A DNA stretch of 64,000 nt. Origin: Zhengitettix transpicula (taxonomy: Eukaryota; Arthropoda; Insecta; Orthoptera; Tetrigidae). The position numbers and the translations under genes are program-made. The stretch lies in NCBI GenBank assembly GCA_037074705.1, contig CM073590.1:139891600-139955599 (forward strand), in the 5' to 3' direction. The notes under the pieces were generated by a model that did not search any database, was not told the origin of the DNA, and saw only the letters and a list, made by a program, of their open reading frames with translations. Shown here one piece after another: positions 51,201-63,924 of the stretch. The stretch's first letter is position 1. Each line of letters starts with the position of its first letter.

Positions 51201-51894
51201 ATCAGACGGAAATTTAGCCAAATATATTAATTGAAATGTAGCCGGTTTTCAAAATTTTATATGGCTGTACCTTAGAGAGATTACTTACTATAATGGTTGA
51301 GAAATAAAATGTAAGCTATATTAGTTACTTCGAACTTTAAATATTCTTAATAGGATAAAAAGTTACTTGAACAATTTACCTGCAACAGTGTCTGGTGAAA
51401 ATTTAGACTCAGATTGAACTATAGATCATATAGGTGAGTGCAGTGAAATGTAGTTCAGTGAAGTTATTGAGCTTCGTTAATCAAACAAATTCACAATAAA
51501 ATTAAGTGGAATCGTAACATAGTTTTTCCCATTAGATAGTTCGTTAATCTCTATTTTCAGGTATATTTCCACTTTTCTCTTTTCCAGACTAGAACAATAT
51601 TATTCTCATATAAATATAAGATTACTTACTTTAATGGTTTCAAAATTGATATTCAATTAATATAATTCTATAAACATATGCATTTAAAATTGAAATACTG
51701 TCATTTCGTCTATTATATATATTTAAAATAATTATTTTTATTTATTGTAATTTCATGTATATGTCACCGGGGAAACTATCCAATTCTCGTTTAAATAAAT
51801 ACATACATACAAATATTGTCACACAATAATTTCTGAGCAACGCCATTTTGACACTATAGTAAATGTATCCAATAAACTGTGACCCCTTGGTCGG
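48233..51894. other. A+T-rich intergenic, no gene seen
   Basis: No recognisable feature. The short minus frames at 48999-49184, 50304-50528 and 50819-51028 have no motif. Confidence 0.6.
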
Positions 51895-52235
51895 ATTATA
51901 TGTACAGTGAACGCAGACCGTATTCATACGGAAAGACTTGTCAGTTGCTCTCTTTGGAGCAGACAGCCAGTGTTTGCTAAGCTGGTCGAGGCTTGGAGTC
52001 GGTAATTCTGCGTCCCCACAGCCTCCAGGCACAGGAAATGCATGAGACAAGTACCGAGAGCCCGACCTACCTGATAAAGGTTACTCTAACGGCTTTTCTG
52101 CTTTCACATACAGTCGAATCCCGGTGTGTAATCTGGAAATGTAGACAGAGGACCCTAGTTACCGTTGGTTAACTTGTTCATCCCACTGCATATCAATTTT
52201 TCTGTCAGTACCTATGTTATTAAATATATTCTTTG
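51895..52235 (+). mobile_element. Family R retroposon, old diverged copy
   Basis: It is collinear with the young copies from 'cagac.gtattcatacgg' through 'gctggtcgaggc', 'ctgcgtccccacag', 'gagacaagtacc' and 'cccgacctacctgat' to 'accctagtta' and 'ctatgttatta'. The tail is eroded. At the place of the conserved internal stem it has a different sequence that can still pair (tgctc 51946-51950 / gagca 51957-51961). The 102-codon minus frame at 51742-52050 is not a gene. Confidence 0.75.
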
Positions 52236-52274
52236 AATATTTTATAAATTCTAATCTATGTCCAGTATTAAGTG

Positions 52275-52300
52275 ATATATATATATATATATATATATAA
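52275..52300. repeat. (TA)n microsatellite
   Basis: A short TA run just right of the diverged R copy. Confidence 0.9.
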
Positions 52301-52387
52301 CGTATTGGTGTGAAATATTTCCTTACGTTAACGAGATAAATAATACTTCTGGTAACTTATGGGTGTAAAGATATTCCCCATAAGGGA

Positions 52388-52814
52388 GTAAAATACTACC
52401 TATATTTGATCATTTATAATTTTTCACAGACAAATTAACGTGAACTAAAACCTGTTAACCTAACACCAAAATTTGGGTTTTCATCACAGTTAACCCATAT
52501 TTAGTTTTTATATTAGGGTAGAGATACAGCGTTAAAAATAGCCCATTCGGGTTCAGACAAGTCCCTACCTGTGGAAAAAATAAGAATTTTTTTTTTTTTA
52601 ACATTTGAGAAAAATACATAAAAATGCCTGTAACTCCTAAACCGTAAGAGATACAGCGTTAAAAATAGCCCATTCTGGTTCAGACAGGTAAAATACAACC
52701 TAAATTTGATCATTTATAATTTTTCACAGACAAATTAACGTGAACTAAAACCTGTTAACCTAACACCAAAATTTGGGTTTTCATCACAGTTAACCCATAT
52801 TTAGTTTTTATATT
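52388..52814 (+). repeat. Interleaved direct repeats X-Y-Y-X
   Basis: Unit X (127 bp, starting 'gtaaaatac') occurs at 52388-52514 and 52688-52814, exactly 300 bases apart, with only about two differences. Unit Y (about 42 bases, starting 'gagatacagcgttaaaaata') occurs at 52521 and 52648, offset 127. Between the Y units lies a T12-13 run. High identity suggests a recent local duplication. Confidence 0.9.
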
Positions 52815-54734
52815 GAAACTAATTTAGAGAAATACTTTACATATCATAAAATTAATTGTACTTTTAATTCAATCTAAATGTTCCAAGTTCGGTACAAAGT
52901 TTTGTGCGATAATGCATTATTTGAACAATTATTACTTTGTATTTTATTGAATCATTACCATCAAACACTCTTCCGTATTTCTTTCAACTACTTTATTATT
53001 TCAATATATAAAACTCACCATTCGTAGCTTATGCAACTCTTACTAACTTTTGGAATATTGCCAGATATAATTCTAATTTTTTAACAGCTAGTTACATTGA
53101 AATTTATTGTTTCGGTGCGTATTCTTCACGCAAAAATACACTGTCCCTACGTCCGCAATAATTACTAACACAAATTTGCAAATTTTCAACCGAAAGTCCT
53201 TTAAACTTTGTGGTAGGGGTTTCTTGCCCCCACAGTGTATTCATCCATGTTTTTAAGAATAGTTGTACAAAGTTGTATTGCAATTTGTCCCCTCGTTTAT
53301 ATCTGTATAAAGAATATACAAATATACATACATACAAACAAATAAACATCCGTTTTTATTATATTGACATATGTTAGTCCTCTCGACTGTATATTTGTTG
53401 AAATCGACTTTTCACAAGTAGGCGATGAAACGAATTATTGCTATTTAGTCGCCTTTAAAATTTCTTAGAGATATTTAACTACCGTACTCCATCTTGATAC
53501 GAATATATGGAAGATAAATATGTATCTATATTTGTATAAAAAGGTTATAAGCAATATAAACCGTCATCCTGAAACAAAATAACGATCGTTCCTAAAACCT
53601 GCTTATATTCGCTTTTCAAACAAAATTGTCTAACCGATTTCGATTAGACTTCATATCAATGTTATATACACCAGTACGTAATTAGAAATATAAAACAGTC
53701 GCCCGCCATATTGAGACTGAAAGTTCTGAATCATTATTTTAACATCTTGGATTTTGTTCGAATTACCGAGACACAACTAAACTCTTTTTTCTGTAGTGGT
53801 ACAAAATTAGAAGCTATTAGCATTGTCTTCTACCGTGGGAAAAAAGTTAAAAATTTAAATTCAGTCAACCGAATCTTTTGAAGGGGCAACGATTGGTGGC
53901 CAGGTAAACAAAAACTTTGTAGTCAGGAGTTGGCGAGAAGACAATGTTATTAGATAGAGACAAGACTTAAGAAACAGAAAAAAATCAGGAAAAACGTAAT
54001 GCCGGAACAATGGGTTATAAGTGACGCTTAGAAGAAAGAAAGAGATCCGTATCGATTGTACACACAGTAGACAAAACTTTGTGACCAATGCTAACTATAA
54101 CGTTAATTATCCTGCACAGTGTTTTCATTCTCGTGTACGGATAATCCAGAATTTTTTAGTATTGTAGTCCGAATTTATATTATTCAATTAAAAAATTTTA
54201 AGTTGATAAATATGCACTTAAATTAGAAAAAACTTTTTTCAGCTTCGTATTGGTGAAAATTTAAGATAAATTAACTTTTATCCTAAAATTAAATTTAAAC
54301 TTTTATTGTGAAAGTTATTTTTTCAACGAGTGATTTTTAAAGTTCACAGAAAACTTTCAAGGAATAAATAAAAATAAAAATTTCTAATCTTAAATGTGAA
54401 GGCAGTGTAATCGTTACATATTAATCAGTTGGAAGGTGATGTATTATAAGAAAGAAGCAGGAAATTGGTAGATTGTTGACGTTCAATCATAACTTTGTAT
54501 CTGAGCTTGATAAATCGACTTTTTTTCAACTGGAGATGAATAACCGACATCGGTGTTATTTGATATAACCGGAATATTTTTTTGTTTATATTAAAATTTA
54601 TATGTCAATACCATAGCCGAGGACACATAATTCCGGTCCAAGGCCTGGATGGGAGCCACTACAAACAGGAAACGAACAAATAAAACCACGAACGGATCAC
54701 AATAGGTCTTTGGTAAGATTAAACTTGTTTCAGG
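52815..54734. other. A+T-rich intergenic, no gene seen
   Basis: Apart from the phrase at 53637-53652 shared with 38.2-38.3 kb, nothing is recognisable. The minus frames at 53104-53349 and 53861-54088 have no motif. Confidence 0.55.
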
Positions 54735-55060
54735 GTGAGGCCCTTAACGCACGCCCAGCAATGTATCGGAAGTAGAAAGGAAAGGCTCCTGACGCAAAGT
54801 ATGCGCGGAGAGAAATTTCCTGCAACGGACCGTATCTTCGCCGTCGGCGACCGTAAACTTGCGTCGCCGAAGTCTTATCTACGAAGGAACAGCGTTGCCA
54901 ACATGAACGCCACATTTTTACAATGCAAAAACTCTGTCGGTTCGGCAACGGGGTGTGAGGCGGCCGGGGTGGGGGCAGGGGTGGATTTACATTCTGCACG
55001 CCACACTCTGTATATACGCCAAGGTACGGCGTCACTGCGAAATCCAATACAGATTTGATC
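54735..55060. promoter_or_regulatory. CpG-rich island, possible promoter
   Basis: This is the most CpG-dense stretch of the window, for example 'tcttcgccgtcggcgaccg' at 54834 and 'gcgtcgccg' at 54861, inside DNA that is otherwise A+T-rich. 'gtatatacgcc' at 55011-55021 could serve as a TATA-like element. Frames of 105-107 codons are open on both strands at once, which is what GC-rich sequence produces by chance, so I do not call a CDS. It could be a promoter, a first exon or a GC-rich repeat with no second copy here. Confidence 0.35.
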
Positions 55061-58000
55061 GCGCAAGGGGAGGATCTGGTAGCCCCCCTTTTTTTTATTG
55101 GAATAGCTTTCTCTTTTGCGATGAAGTTTACAGCATTGGATTTTAATTCCGAAAACTAATACGAGTAGAAGTAAATTTTAAATTTAAATGGAGATATATC
55201 GTTTCCGCGTCGTTCCCATGGGAAGATGTGAAAACTTTTACACTGGCTCCCGAATATGGGAAGTAAAAGTCATGGGCTTAAATCCTAAAAATGTATTTGA
55301 AATAAGAGAAGTAAAATTTCATTACATCATTTGAAAGACGCATAAATAAAATGACGACAGCAGTTACTGTATTAATTTATATATCGTCGTTGATTAAATC
55401 TTAAAATTATTTTTCACTTTAAACGTGGTGAAATGAGGATATTCTGGACGAGACTCTTTTTTATTATCAAATTAATCAAATGTATGCTAAGAATTTCAAC
55501 TCACTAACTTTGGTTAAACATTTAAGTACACATGCATTACGTTTGAAGGTATCATATGATCTGTCTTAATTTTGTAATTTAACTATCTCTGTGGGAATAC
55601 ATTCACAATGTTTTACAAAAAATAATAAAAGTATCAAAAAATAAGCAAAGCAATAATATAAGGCAGGATTGATATTTGAGTGTTCGTACAAAAATACTGA
55701 ATGATAGGTTTCTGTCAACTACCAAGCAACGTATTAAATAAACAAATGTAGATAGAAAAAAATATATATCCATGCATATGTATACGTTTTAATAAATATC
55801 CCTCTAAATACGAAAATGAATTATTTCCCGTATTGAGTTCTGTTTTCTTAAATACAATGCAACGAATGTTAAATGTTCCTAATTTTATATTCATAACATT
55901 GTGATTAATTCATATTAAAAAAGATTAAATATTTTCCAAACTCGTACAAAAGGTATTATAAGATTAATTTTAAATACATACTGAAATGTCTGAGAAATGT
56001 ATTATCGCCACAAATGAATAAAAATATTGATTTGTTTTAAATTAAAACTGGTTTTATTTAGATAAATTTTCACTTGATATGAAAGGCGCCATTATATAAT
56101 GGCGGATTGGTTCAAGACGTCACTACAGAATTTTATAAAATGATCACAGCTGTATGAAAAAATGTCATTATATTAACATTATATTTAAATATATAGCCAC
56201 TATAATATTTCCTTTGTCATAGCTTGTTTTAAACTCTGCAGGATATTTATTTATTTTGACGTATTAACTCAATGATTTGCCTCTCTTGAGTAAATTGTTT
56301 CCTTTTTGAATTTTTTCGGTAAACTTCGGTAGAAAGTTTTCGGTTAATTTAGACTGGACTTAGAGTACGTAAACGTGTTTAGGGAATTGAATAAAAAAAC
56401 TGTTAAATAGCAGAATATTACAAGGCTGTTGTCATTAAAACTCTTATGTTACGACAGTTGGCGAGATCTTATTACTGATTTAAGAAATAAGTTTTTTTAT
56501 AACGGTAGTTTCTTTCCGTTAATCCAAGATAAGTTAGTTGCGAAACATATGGAAAAAGGAATAAAACAACAACACTTAAAAATTATCTATACGTTTATAA
56601 CGCTTAGATATGTAGGGATAAAACATCATTTCGACCGTACTGAATAAAATATATGATACAGATTTTTAAAGACACTTCAAATAAGAAACAATCTTTAATA
56701 TATAAAATTATAATTTTGAAAGAAATTTTAAATCAGCTTAAAAGTGTATAATTATTATATTAAATCAAATTATTTTATAACTAGGCTTTATTTTCCAAAA
56801 ATAATTATTGCATGAATGTTTGCAACAAAAATTGTTTATTTATCAATGTTTAGTTCTAGTAATAGGGAAATAGTGTGATTAATATTTTGCTAATAATGCA
56901 GGAAGAAGGTGATGCGAAACAATCGATTTATGTATAAAGTAATAAAACCGTTTCGGTAGGTATCAGAGTATCTATTCCTAATCATATTCCGAACCAATTA
57001 TCCATTCTCTGCTATGTTAGATTAAATAAATATTCCAATCATTCTGTTGCATGTTTTACTGCAGATTTGACTACTTTTTTTACTTTAGTAGTTTCACATT
57101 TTTTGTTAAATGATAGAATATATATAATTCGGTTCAATTGAGTTCATATAACAAAGTAAGATTTTCAATTCAAATATATTTATGTAATTACAGGATTGAA
57201 ATGATTGAATTCTCACAAACAGACGATAAATATGTTTCTTTACTGAAGTAAATATTCTTTTAAAGACGTCTGGCGCTCAAAAGAAAAAACTTGTGGGTCA
57301 GACTCTCTTTGAAGTTCAGTCTGTCAAGAAAAAAATTAGCTTCTGTAATTGCCAAAAATACCGTTTATGAAGATGGTCTTCTAAACTTTAATGGATTATG
57401 GGATCAAGGATTGAGGAAGTATGATAGGTGTATTAAACCAAGATTCGGAAAACTGGCGTACATTTACAAGTTCAACAGTTTTCGTCGTTATAGATACAAT
57501 ATCTACTATATATTTAAATGAACAGGGATCTTAGATATAATTAATTACTCATTTAATTTAAATTAATTGCATAGTAAAATATATTTTGTAATAGTTTAGG
57601 CCTATATAATTGCAATCATTATTATTTTATGGGTAACTGCTAAACCATCAGTTAATAATGACAGTTTAAGATTGGCGCCTCTTCTAAATCCTTTCATTGC
57701 GAGAAACAGATATTTTGACTGGACAATTTTTCCTTCCTTCAGTATGATATAAATAAGTGATTGGTGAAATTCTCAGAATCATTAGATCTGGATGAGAGGA
57801 AGACATAGGAGATTTTGTTGGCGAGCAGAAAAGTGTGAACATGTCAGTTTTTGAAGAGATTCTCAATGTAATTGTGACTCTGAGCGTGTCTACAGTTTCT
57901 TTCGTTTCAACCCTGTCTGTAAATTTTTACAAGAAAACAGGTTGAATGATTTGTACTATAGTGACATCTAACTACCAGCTGCCCTCTGGATACTAAATGC

Positions 58001-58429
58001 CAAATCTGAATTTCTTTTTGCTTTCTCAGCCTGGTTTTCCTTGATCCTTTTAAATTGACTCACACATACACAGTCTGTCGAAGACAACACTTGTGATACT
58101 CTTCGGAAGTAAAGAAAAGTCTTCGAGGTAAAGCCAATTTTTTGAAGCAGACGTTGTTGCATTTTTGAGGATAAGTTTTCAACGGAGCAAAGACAGTTTT
58201 AGATGAGTTATCTGCGTAAATTCACAATGGAGTGAATTTACTCGACCAGTGTCCTCCCGCGAAGTGCTGATCTCTCTCAGAGCTGTGTGCAAGAAACAGC
58301 AGTATTTTGCTGTTTTTAGGGCAGTAAACTACACGTTATACCGAGACCTGCCACAGAGGGACTGTTCCAGATCCATCGTAATAAACTTATTTTCATTGGT
58401 TTGCGAAAATGCTTTTACGCATTCCTCAG
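55061..58429. other. A+T-rich intergenic, no gene seen
   Basis: An 18-base perfect palindrome lies at 56087-56104 (cgccattat and its complement). The rest has only short chance frames. A GC-richer patch at 57960-58420 is unassigned. Confidence 0.55.
56087..56104. repeat. 18-bp perfect palindrome
   Basis: 'cgccattatataatggcg' is its own complement and stands alone in A+T-rich DNA. It could be a protein-binding site or chance. Confidence 0.7.
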
Positions 58430-58862
58430 TACTTACGTTGTGTGGGACTCAATAAGATTAATACCCATTAAAATCCCAAACCATTTGTACTCCTTAACCA
58501 CCCTACGGAACCGCCATCAGGAATTCCTTCGCAGGGTTGGTTGGCAACACGCCTTCGTCATGTCTGGGCGAATGTTAACTTTGGCCCAATGACCACTATT
58601 TTCTTTCTCGCTCTTCTTGTCGGAGCTTTTTAATCACACATGCGGCGTACCTCACTACCGCATTCGAGTTATCTTCCGATTTAATCATTTGGATGACGAG
58701 TAACTAAGGTGTCATCTGCTGTTGTATATGTATGTTTCTACACAGCTCCTCTCTTTCCTCTTTGAACTGCGTACACTGGAAGAAAATGTGATCTGCGTCT
58801 TCAGTAGCTAGATCACAGATGGGACAGCTCTCCACATCATCGGTCGTAAATCGACATTGATA
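58430..58862 (-). mobile_element. R1-like LINE 3' end (ORF2 C-terminus and 3' UTR)
   Basis: On the minus strand the frame reads CRFTTDDVESCPICDLATED, ADHIFFQCTQFKEEREELC and RNIHIQQQMTP, then a stop. It continues with VIQMIKSEDNSNAVVRYAAC and VIKKLRQEERERK and a final stop at about 58598. CPIC...DHIFFQC is the CxxC...H...C motif at the end of ORF2 in R1/I-type LINEs, and the following Arg/Glu-rich tail is typical of those proteins. A GC-richer 3' UTR extends to about 58430 with 'gattttaatgggtattaatc'. The family differs from the LINE copies at 10.7-12.2 kb. The + frames here (58249-58455, 58401-58592) are shadows. Confidence 0.75.
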
Positions 58863-59639
58863 TAATTTAACTATATTTTACATAGTGAAATTAAAAGCCT
58901 TGTTTCTGAATCAGCGAATCTTGATCATCAACACCCCGCAGATCTCATAAATTTCATGGCTATAAAGGTGTAGTTTTTTGCTAATCTAGTCAAATGTTCA
59001 GACAATGTGCTGGCACCCAAAACTTAAAAGTAAATTGTGTTATAAATAATTAAATACAAAATTGAATGTGCTACAATTATTAATAAATTTAAGCGTGCTA
59101 AAACCTTAATTTTCATCCTTTATAAATCCACGTAAGCTTAATAGACAGGTGTTGGAGACTACATGTTCGGCGGGCAAGTATCTCAACTGCATTAATATCT
59201 ATCTTCGGTTTTGCGGACTGCATAACTAACGCCACATGCAAGAGTACTTTCGGTTAAAAATTAGCAGTATTGTGTCGGTAAACTTGATTTTATGTTACAG
59301 AATTATTTTCTTCTTTCTTGTAGTAAATTCATATTAAATTAAGGAAACAGTAAATAACGTGGCAAATATTTGTATATACCATTAACAGGAAATTGTAAAT
59401 ACGATAAAAATGTTACCAATAAAATATTTTGATGAAACCCTTATATAGTTCCACGGGCCATAATCCTTCATATAAACGCTTAACTGATGCACGAGGACGA
59501 GAAATGGCTGACGTTAGTGTCAGCTGCGGATTTGTTATATCAGCTATTTGCGTTTTCTTTTTTCGGAAATTAGTCTGTAGAACAAAGAAGGGAAGTTTGT
59601 GTGTGACAAAGTCTCTTCTGAGCTTATTTCTTTAAAGCG
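58863..59639. other. Intergenic, no gene seen
   Basis: Mixed A+T-rich sequence without recognisable features. Confidence 0.55.
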
Positions 59640-59960
59640 GGGAAGTTGTGTTTGCCTTGGAGCCGGGTGCATGTGGACCTCAGCTTCCCAACAGCCATCA
59701 ATATCATCGGCAGACTGCTTTCTAAGGCGGACAGACAAATCGTAGCAGAGGCAGCCGCCCGTGCCACCGGTGTCTGGCACAAACCAGCTCCGGGGCATTA
59801 ATTATCCAAATGCACAATTACGGGAACACGGCGATGGGAGGAGGAAGGTTGCTGAGCTCGGTGTCATAAATAGAGCTAGCGTGCCGCAAAGTGATAATTT
59901 ACACCACAAACATTCTGTAGTAGGCGGAATTGCTAATTATGAATTGCGTAAATGAGTAGA
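59640..59960. other. GC-rich patch with clustered TAAT-type sites, possible regulatory element
   Basis: A GC-rich core (59660-59790) passes into 'cattaattatccaaatgcac' at 59798-59817 and 'gctaattatgaattg' at 59931-59945, words that resemble homeodomain sites. Open frames on both strands are short. Possible conserved enhancer, by appearance only. Confidence 0.25.
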
Positions 59961-61276
59961 AAATGTAATTTGCATAACTTAGCCGAAACGGGACTGGATT
60001 ATTCTCATTTATGACCCTGTTCCATATTAATTCTATAAACACGGAATTATATGAAATTATTTCAGGTACGAAAATATTTAACAATAACGCAAAGTTGTGG
60101 AAGTCATTATTGTCTCGAATAATCGTTATCTCCAACAGGAGAGGAACTTGGTGTAGAGGCTGAATTCTTAAATTCATAGGTATTAAGAAAAAAATACAGT
60201 TCGTGGAAAGCATTATTTAACTTTCATTTTACTAATGGATGTAATATGAACTACGATGTTACTATCGCGGCATTACATGGAAGGTTAAATAATCTTTCAA
60301 GAAAACAAACAACCCAGCGTGACCAACGTTACCATTTTATACAGGAGAATAGCTTGGAGTTATGGGATAAGCGGAAAACCGTTTCATACACAATAAAAAC
60401 AGCCCTTCTAAATTCTGAAAAGTTTAATGAAATTTTAATAATAATAGTGAAAATAAAAACACGTTTTATAATTTATTTAGTAGGCCTACTTATTGTTAAT
60501 TTTTTCTATGGTACCTTTTTCTATTTAATCTTTTGTGACATGCATTTATTTACGTTTGTCCATAATACATCCACAACTAAAATGATGTATAGAATGTTAT
60601 CAAATACGAAATTAAATTAATTCTTTACATCATATTCCGCGAGAGAGGACGTCTTAGTCTCGTACTCAGAAGAAGCATCTAGGTAATAGAAATAGGCAAT
60701 GATTGCAATTATTTCTCAGTACAAAACTGAATCAGAATTTTTATGTCCATTCAGCTTGACTAATATGACATAACTAAAAGGAAAATCAATCTGGGATCCA
60801 CATGAGAAAGAATGAACCTGCTCTGGCTATAAATTTAGTTTATGTATAAAATAATCCCCTGGTCTACAAAAATTTATTGCTAATAAGCCGTTTACTACAG
60901 AAATGTATCAAGGCATAACGTTGTTTTTATACTCTAACTTCTTACTCACAAACATTTTATGTCATTATTTGGAAGTTAAATTGAACATAAATAGAATTCT
61001 TTAGGATTCTTCGAAAGCAGAGGGTCTGTAGAATCCTCGGATGGTTAATCCGTACCAGAAGACATCGCTGGAATTAAATCGAAACTTTATATTTTGAGGC
61101 TTAACTCCGATAAATTTAGAAAATAAAGAAATTACATGAGAAAGGTTATGAGGGAGGAATATATTCCATGTTTATTTTAAATAAGCACATATATAGATAA
61201 ATAAGCCTAAAAGCGTCCAACAGACAAGATAAACATTTACACTACACGTTTACGGGCAAGAAACGTAAAATGACCT
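59961..61276. other. A+T-rich intergenic, no gene seen
   Basis: The 124-codon + frame at 60246-60620 is A+T-driven, with Lys/Ile/Phe-rich composition and no motif. Confidence 0.5.
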
Positions 61277-61482
61277 CTTGCGGTGTAGGGGTCAGCGTGA
61301 CTGCTTCACATCACAGAGGTCCTGGGTTAGAATTCCGGCGAGGACATGAATGTTTTTGTGCGTCAGAGAAACTCTAGTCAAATCAATCCCCCGACAAGGA
61401 AAAATTAGTTCCCATACTAAGTCATCTAATAACTGAACTGTTGATGTGACTGTAAATAAATTAATATTAAAAAAAACATAAA
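61277..61482 (+). mobile_element. tRNA-derived SINE, copy 2
   Basis: The head has 'gtaggggtcagcgtgactg' (61285-61303), resembling a tRNA A box, and 'gggttagaattcc' (61324-61336), a decayed B box, with suitable spacing. 'catcacagaggt' and 'gacatgaatgttt' are shared with 43811-44080. The body ends in an A-run near 61470-61477. The 96-codon minus frame at 61292-61582 is its shadow. Confidence 0.7.
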
Positions 61483-61599
61483 ATGGTGTTCTTAAGGTCA
61501 TGGTTAACATAGACGAAACTCTGAATAATTTCCGTTTATATTTAAAATATTTTTGTAAAATAATATATTTAGATTCAAACATCTAATAGTAGAGTACTA

Positions 61600-61602
<3 letters not shown>

Positions 61603-61650
<48 letters not shown>
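61603..61650. repeat. (TA)n microsatellite
   Basis: A long uninterrupted AT/TA run of about 48 bases. Confidence 0.95.
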
Positions 61651-61652
<2 letters not shown>

Positions 61653-63598
61653 ATAGTGGTTAGAAGAAACTTACTTTGCAAGAAGGACTATGGCCAAAAC
61701 CGTGGAATTATCACAAGTATATACGTTGTTTTCTAACGTGAACATTGCCATCACATTAAGTAAATATAACACTACGAACTGTTAAATGTTTTAATTTAAC
61801 GTCTGTTTTGTAATAATAAAACAATTTATGACCTTATACAGACACTTTATATTTATATTATGACGACACTTCGATACCAATTTTTTCCAAATTAATAGAA
61901 TAAACTAACACAACTAAGGGATTAAAAAGTTAGTAATTTCACATAGTTTTGCTACAATCTTGTCAGCGTTAAGTGAAATGTGTACCTCGGAGCCCTTTTT
62001 CAAAACTGTGTGAATTTATTAACTTTTTAATCGTCGTCGTAATATACGTAAAGTGTATTATAAGGTCATCAATTGTTTTATTGCTACGAACTGTTATTAA
62101 CGCACCAATTTTTGCCATTTTCAATGGACCAATTTAATGAAAGTAAATATTCGAATGTGGCTCACTTCTGTGAGTATAAAATTAAAATAATTGAAGAGAA
62201 AGTAAATCTTGATAAAGTTGCATTCACTGATAAGTTAAAAAATATTTTTCCAACAATACATTTTCGTAAGTGTTTATTTTTAACATTTTGATATTCCATG
62301 AACTGGAAAAAGAAATGTTTGTATTTTTTCTTAACTACTAGCTAATAGCTCTTTATCGCCATATTTTTTCCCAATATCCTAAAATGCGATATAATTGTTC
62401 TGTCTCATCAAAAGTACTTCATACATCTACAAGGCTTTAAACAATTTTCAATTATAAATTGAACTATCTAAAATAACAGTAAAAGTAGATATATCTTCCA
62501 TAAAATATGTATTTTTTGTTTCAATTTTAAATTGTACTTAGTTATATTTTCTCAGTGGTCGTCCTTAATTATGGTTATAGATTTACAAGGTTTCCAAATA
62601 AAGTTGATTCAGACATATCCCGATTTTATTTTGCCAAAATACTTTATACTTGTAGGTAACTAATAGGTTTACTTCAATCTGTGATATGTTTACTTCTACC
62701 CTTATAATTAGTAACAAAATATTCAGAGATCGAAATGTCTTATGGCACTTTTTTACAAACTTTCATTTTCCCGCTGGTATATTTCACTACTCAGGTAGAA
62801 ATAAATTGTTCTTTCACTTGCACCAGACACTGATCTCATACATATGACAACTATTATTTACATTTCTGGTAAAGAAATTATTTACAATTTTATCAGGCGG
62901 CAGGAAAGAATAGATAATGCAGCTGTTGGTATTCAGTCGAAACTAGATGGCTACGAGGTCGCAACTTCGTGTTGGAAAGGAAGCGAAGTTAATTTAAAAC
63001 TGTCACTAACAGGTAAATTGCTGTTTTCACTCGTTGCAGCGCTCTTACGTTTCAAAGTCAGCGAGCAGCGCCATTGCAAAAGCTATTCGCTGTGTTCTTA
63101 TTCCGAAACTTCAATGGCTCTCCATTATGACGAGTAAATTAAAACGTTTCCAACTCCTTTAGGAATATTAGCGTACAAAAACGTGTCAAGTTTTTAAAAT
63201 ATTTGACTAATAAAACAATAGGCGTCAATTAAGCAACTTCGAAAATGATTCAACATTTCCAGAAACAAAAAGATTAAAATTAGCTGAATTTAACTTGAAA
63301 TGATTATATAATATGATAATTCATAATATATAGGTGACAAAAATTTTGGATGTATTCTTACAAACTTTCCGTAAGATAATTTTTTCATTCATAATAAAAA
63401 TGACCATTTTATTTTATTTTTGTACTTTAAATTATTATTATTATTATATCGTAAATCAGTTAAAACATATTTGCTGAATGATTTACAAATTCTGTCTCTT
63501 ATTGTCTAAAATGAATGAAACCATATAATGCCCTCAAAACCTTCAATACTTTATTATGTGTTTGTCATAAATAAAAAGATCTCAGAAAAATTGTATTC

Positions 63599-63601
<3 letters not shown>
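61651..63601. other. A+T-rich intergenic, no certain gene
   Basis: One segment, 62897-63012, is open and flanked by AG and GTAAAT, reading RQERIDNAAVGIQSKLDGYE and onward. It is a possible internal exon but has no family match or partner exon. Confidence 0.45.
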
Positions 63602-63641
<40 letters not shown>

Positions 63642-63645
63642 GTAT
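63602..63645. repeat. (TA)n microsatellite with TG interruptions
   Basis: A TA run with two late TG steps. Confidence 0.95.
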
Positions 63646-63924
63646 CAATAGATTATGACTCTATTAGTAAAAAGCTCGTAATTACAGATTTCTTTCAACA
63701 AAAATTAATAAAACTCACATTTGAAACGTCTTATTAATCTGTATTGGTACAAATAATAATATTCCTATGAACTTAAATTTAATATCATTATCTAAACGTG
63801 AAAATTAAATACAATATTTGCTGCTCTTCTTTACGTGATATGTTAAACTAATTAGTCTGTACACAATTTTTTAAATGCTCGTATCTATGTTTGGTTTTGG
63901 AATGAATACTGTATCACGACAAAT

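Noticed and set aside
54735..55058. Overlapping frames of 105-107 codons on both strands
   Set aside because: Simultaneous opening of both strands in GC-rich DNA is expected by chance, and no family is recognisable.
60246..60620. 124-codon + frame
   Set aside because: Lys/Ile/Phe/Asn-rich composition follows the A+T content. There is no motif and no splice or promoter context.
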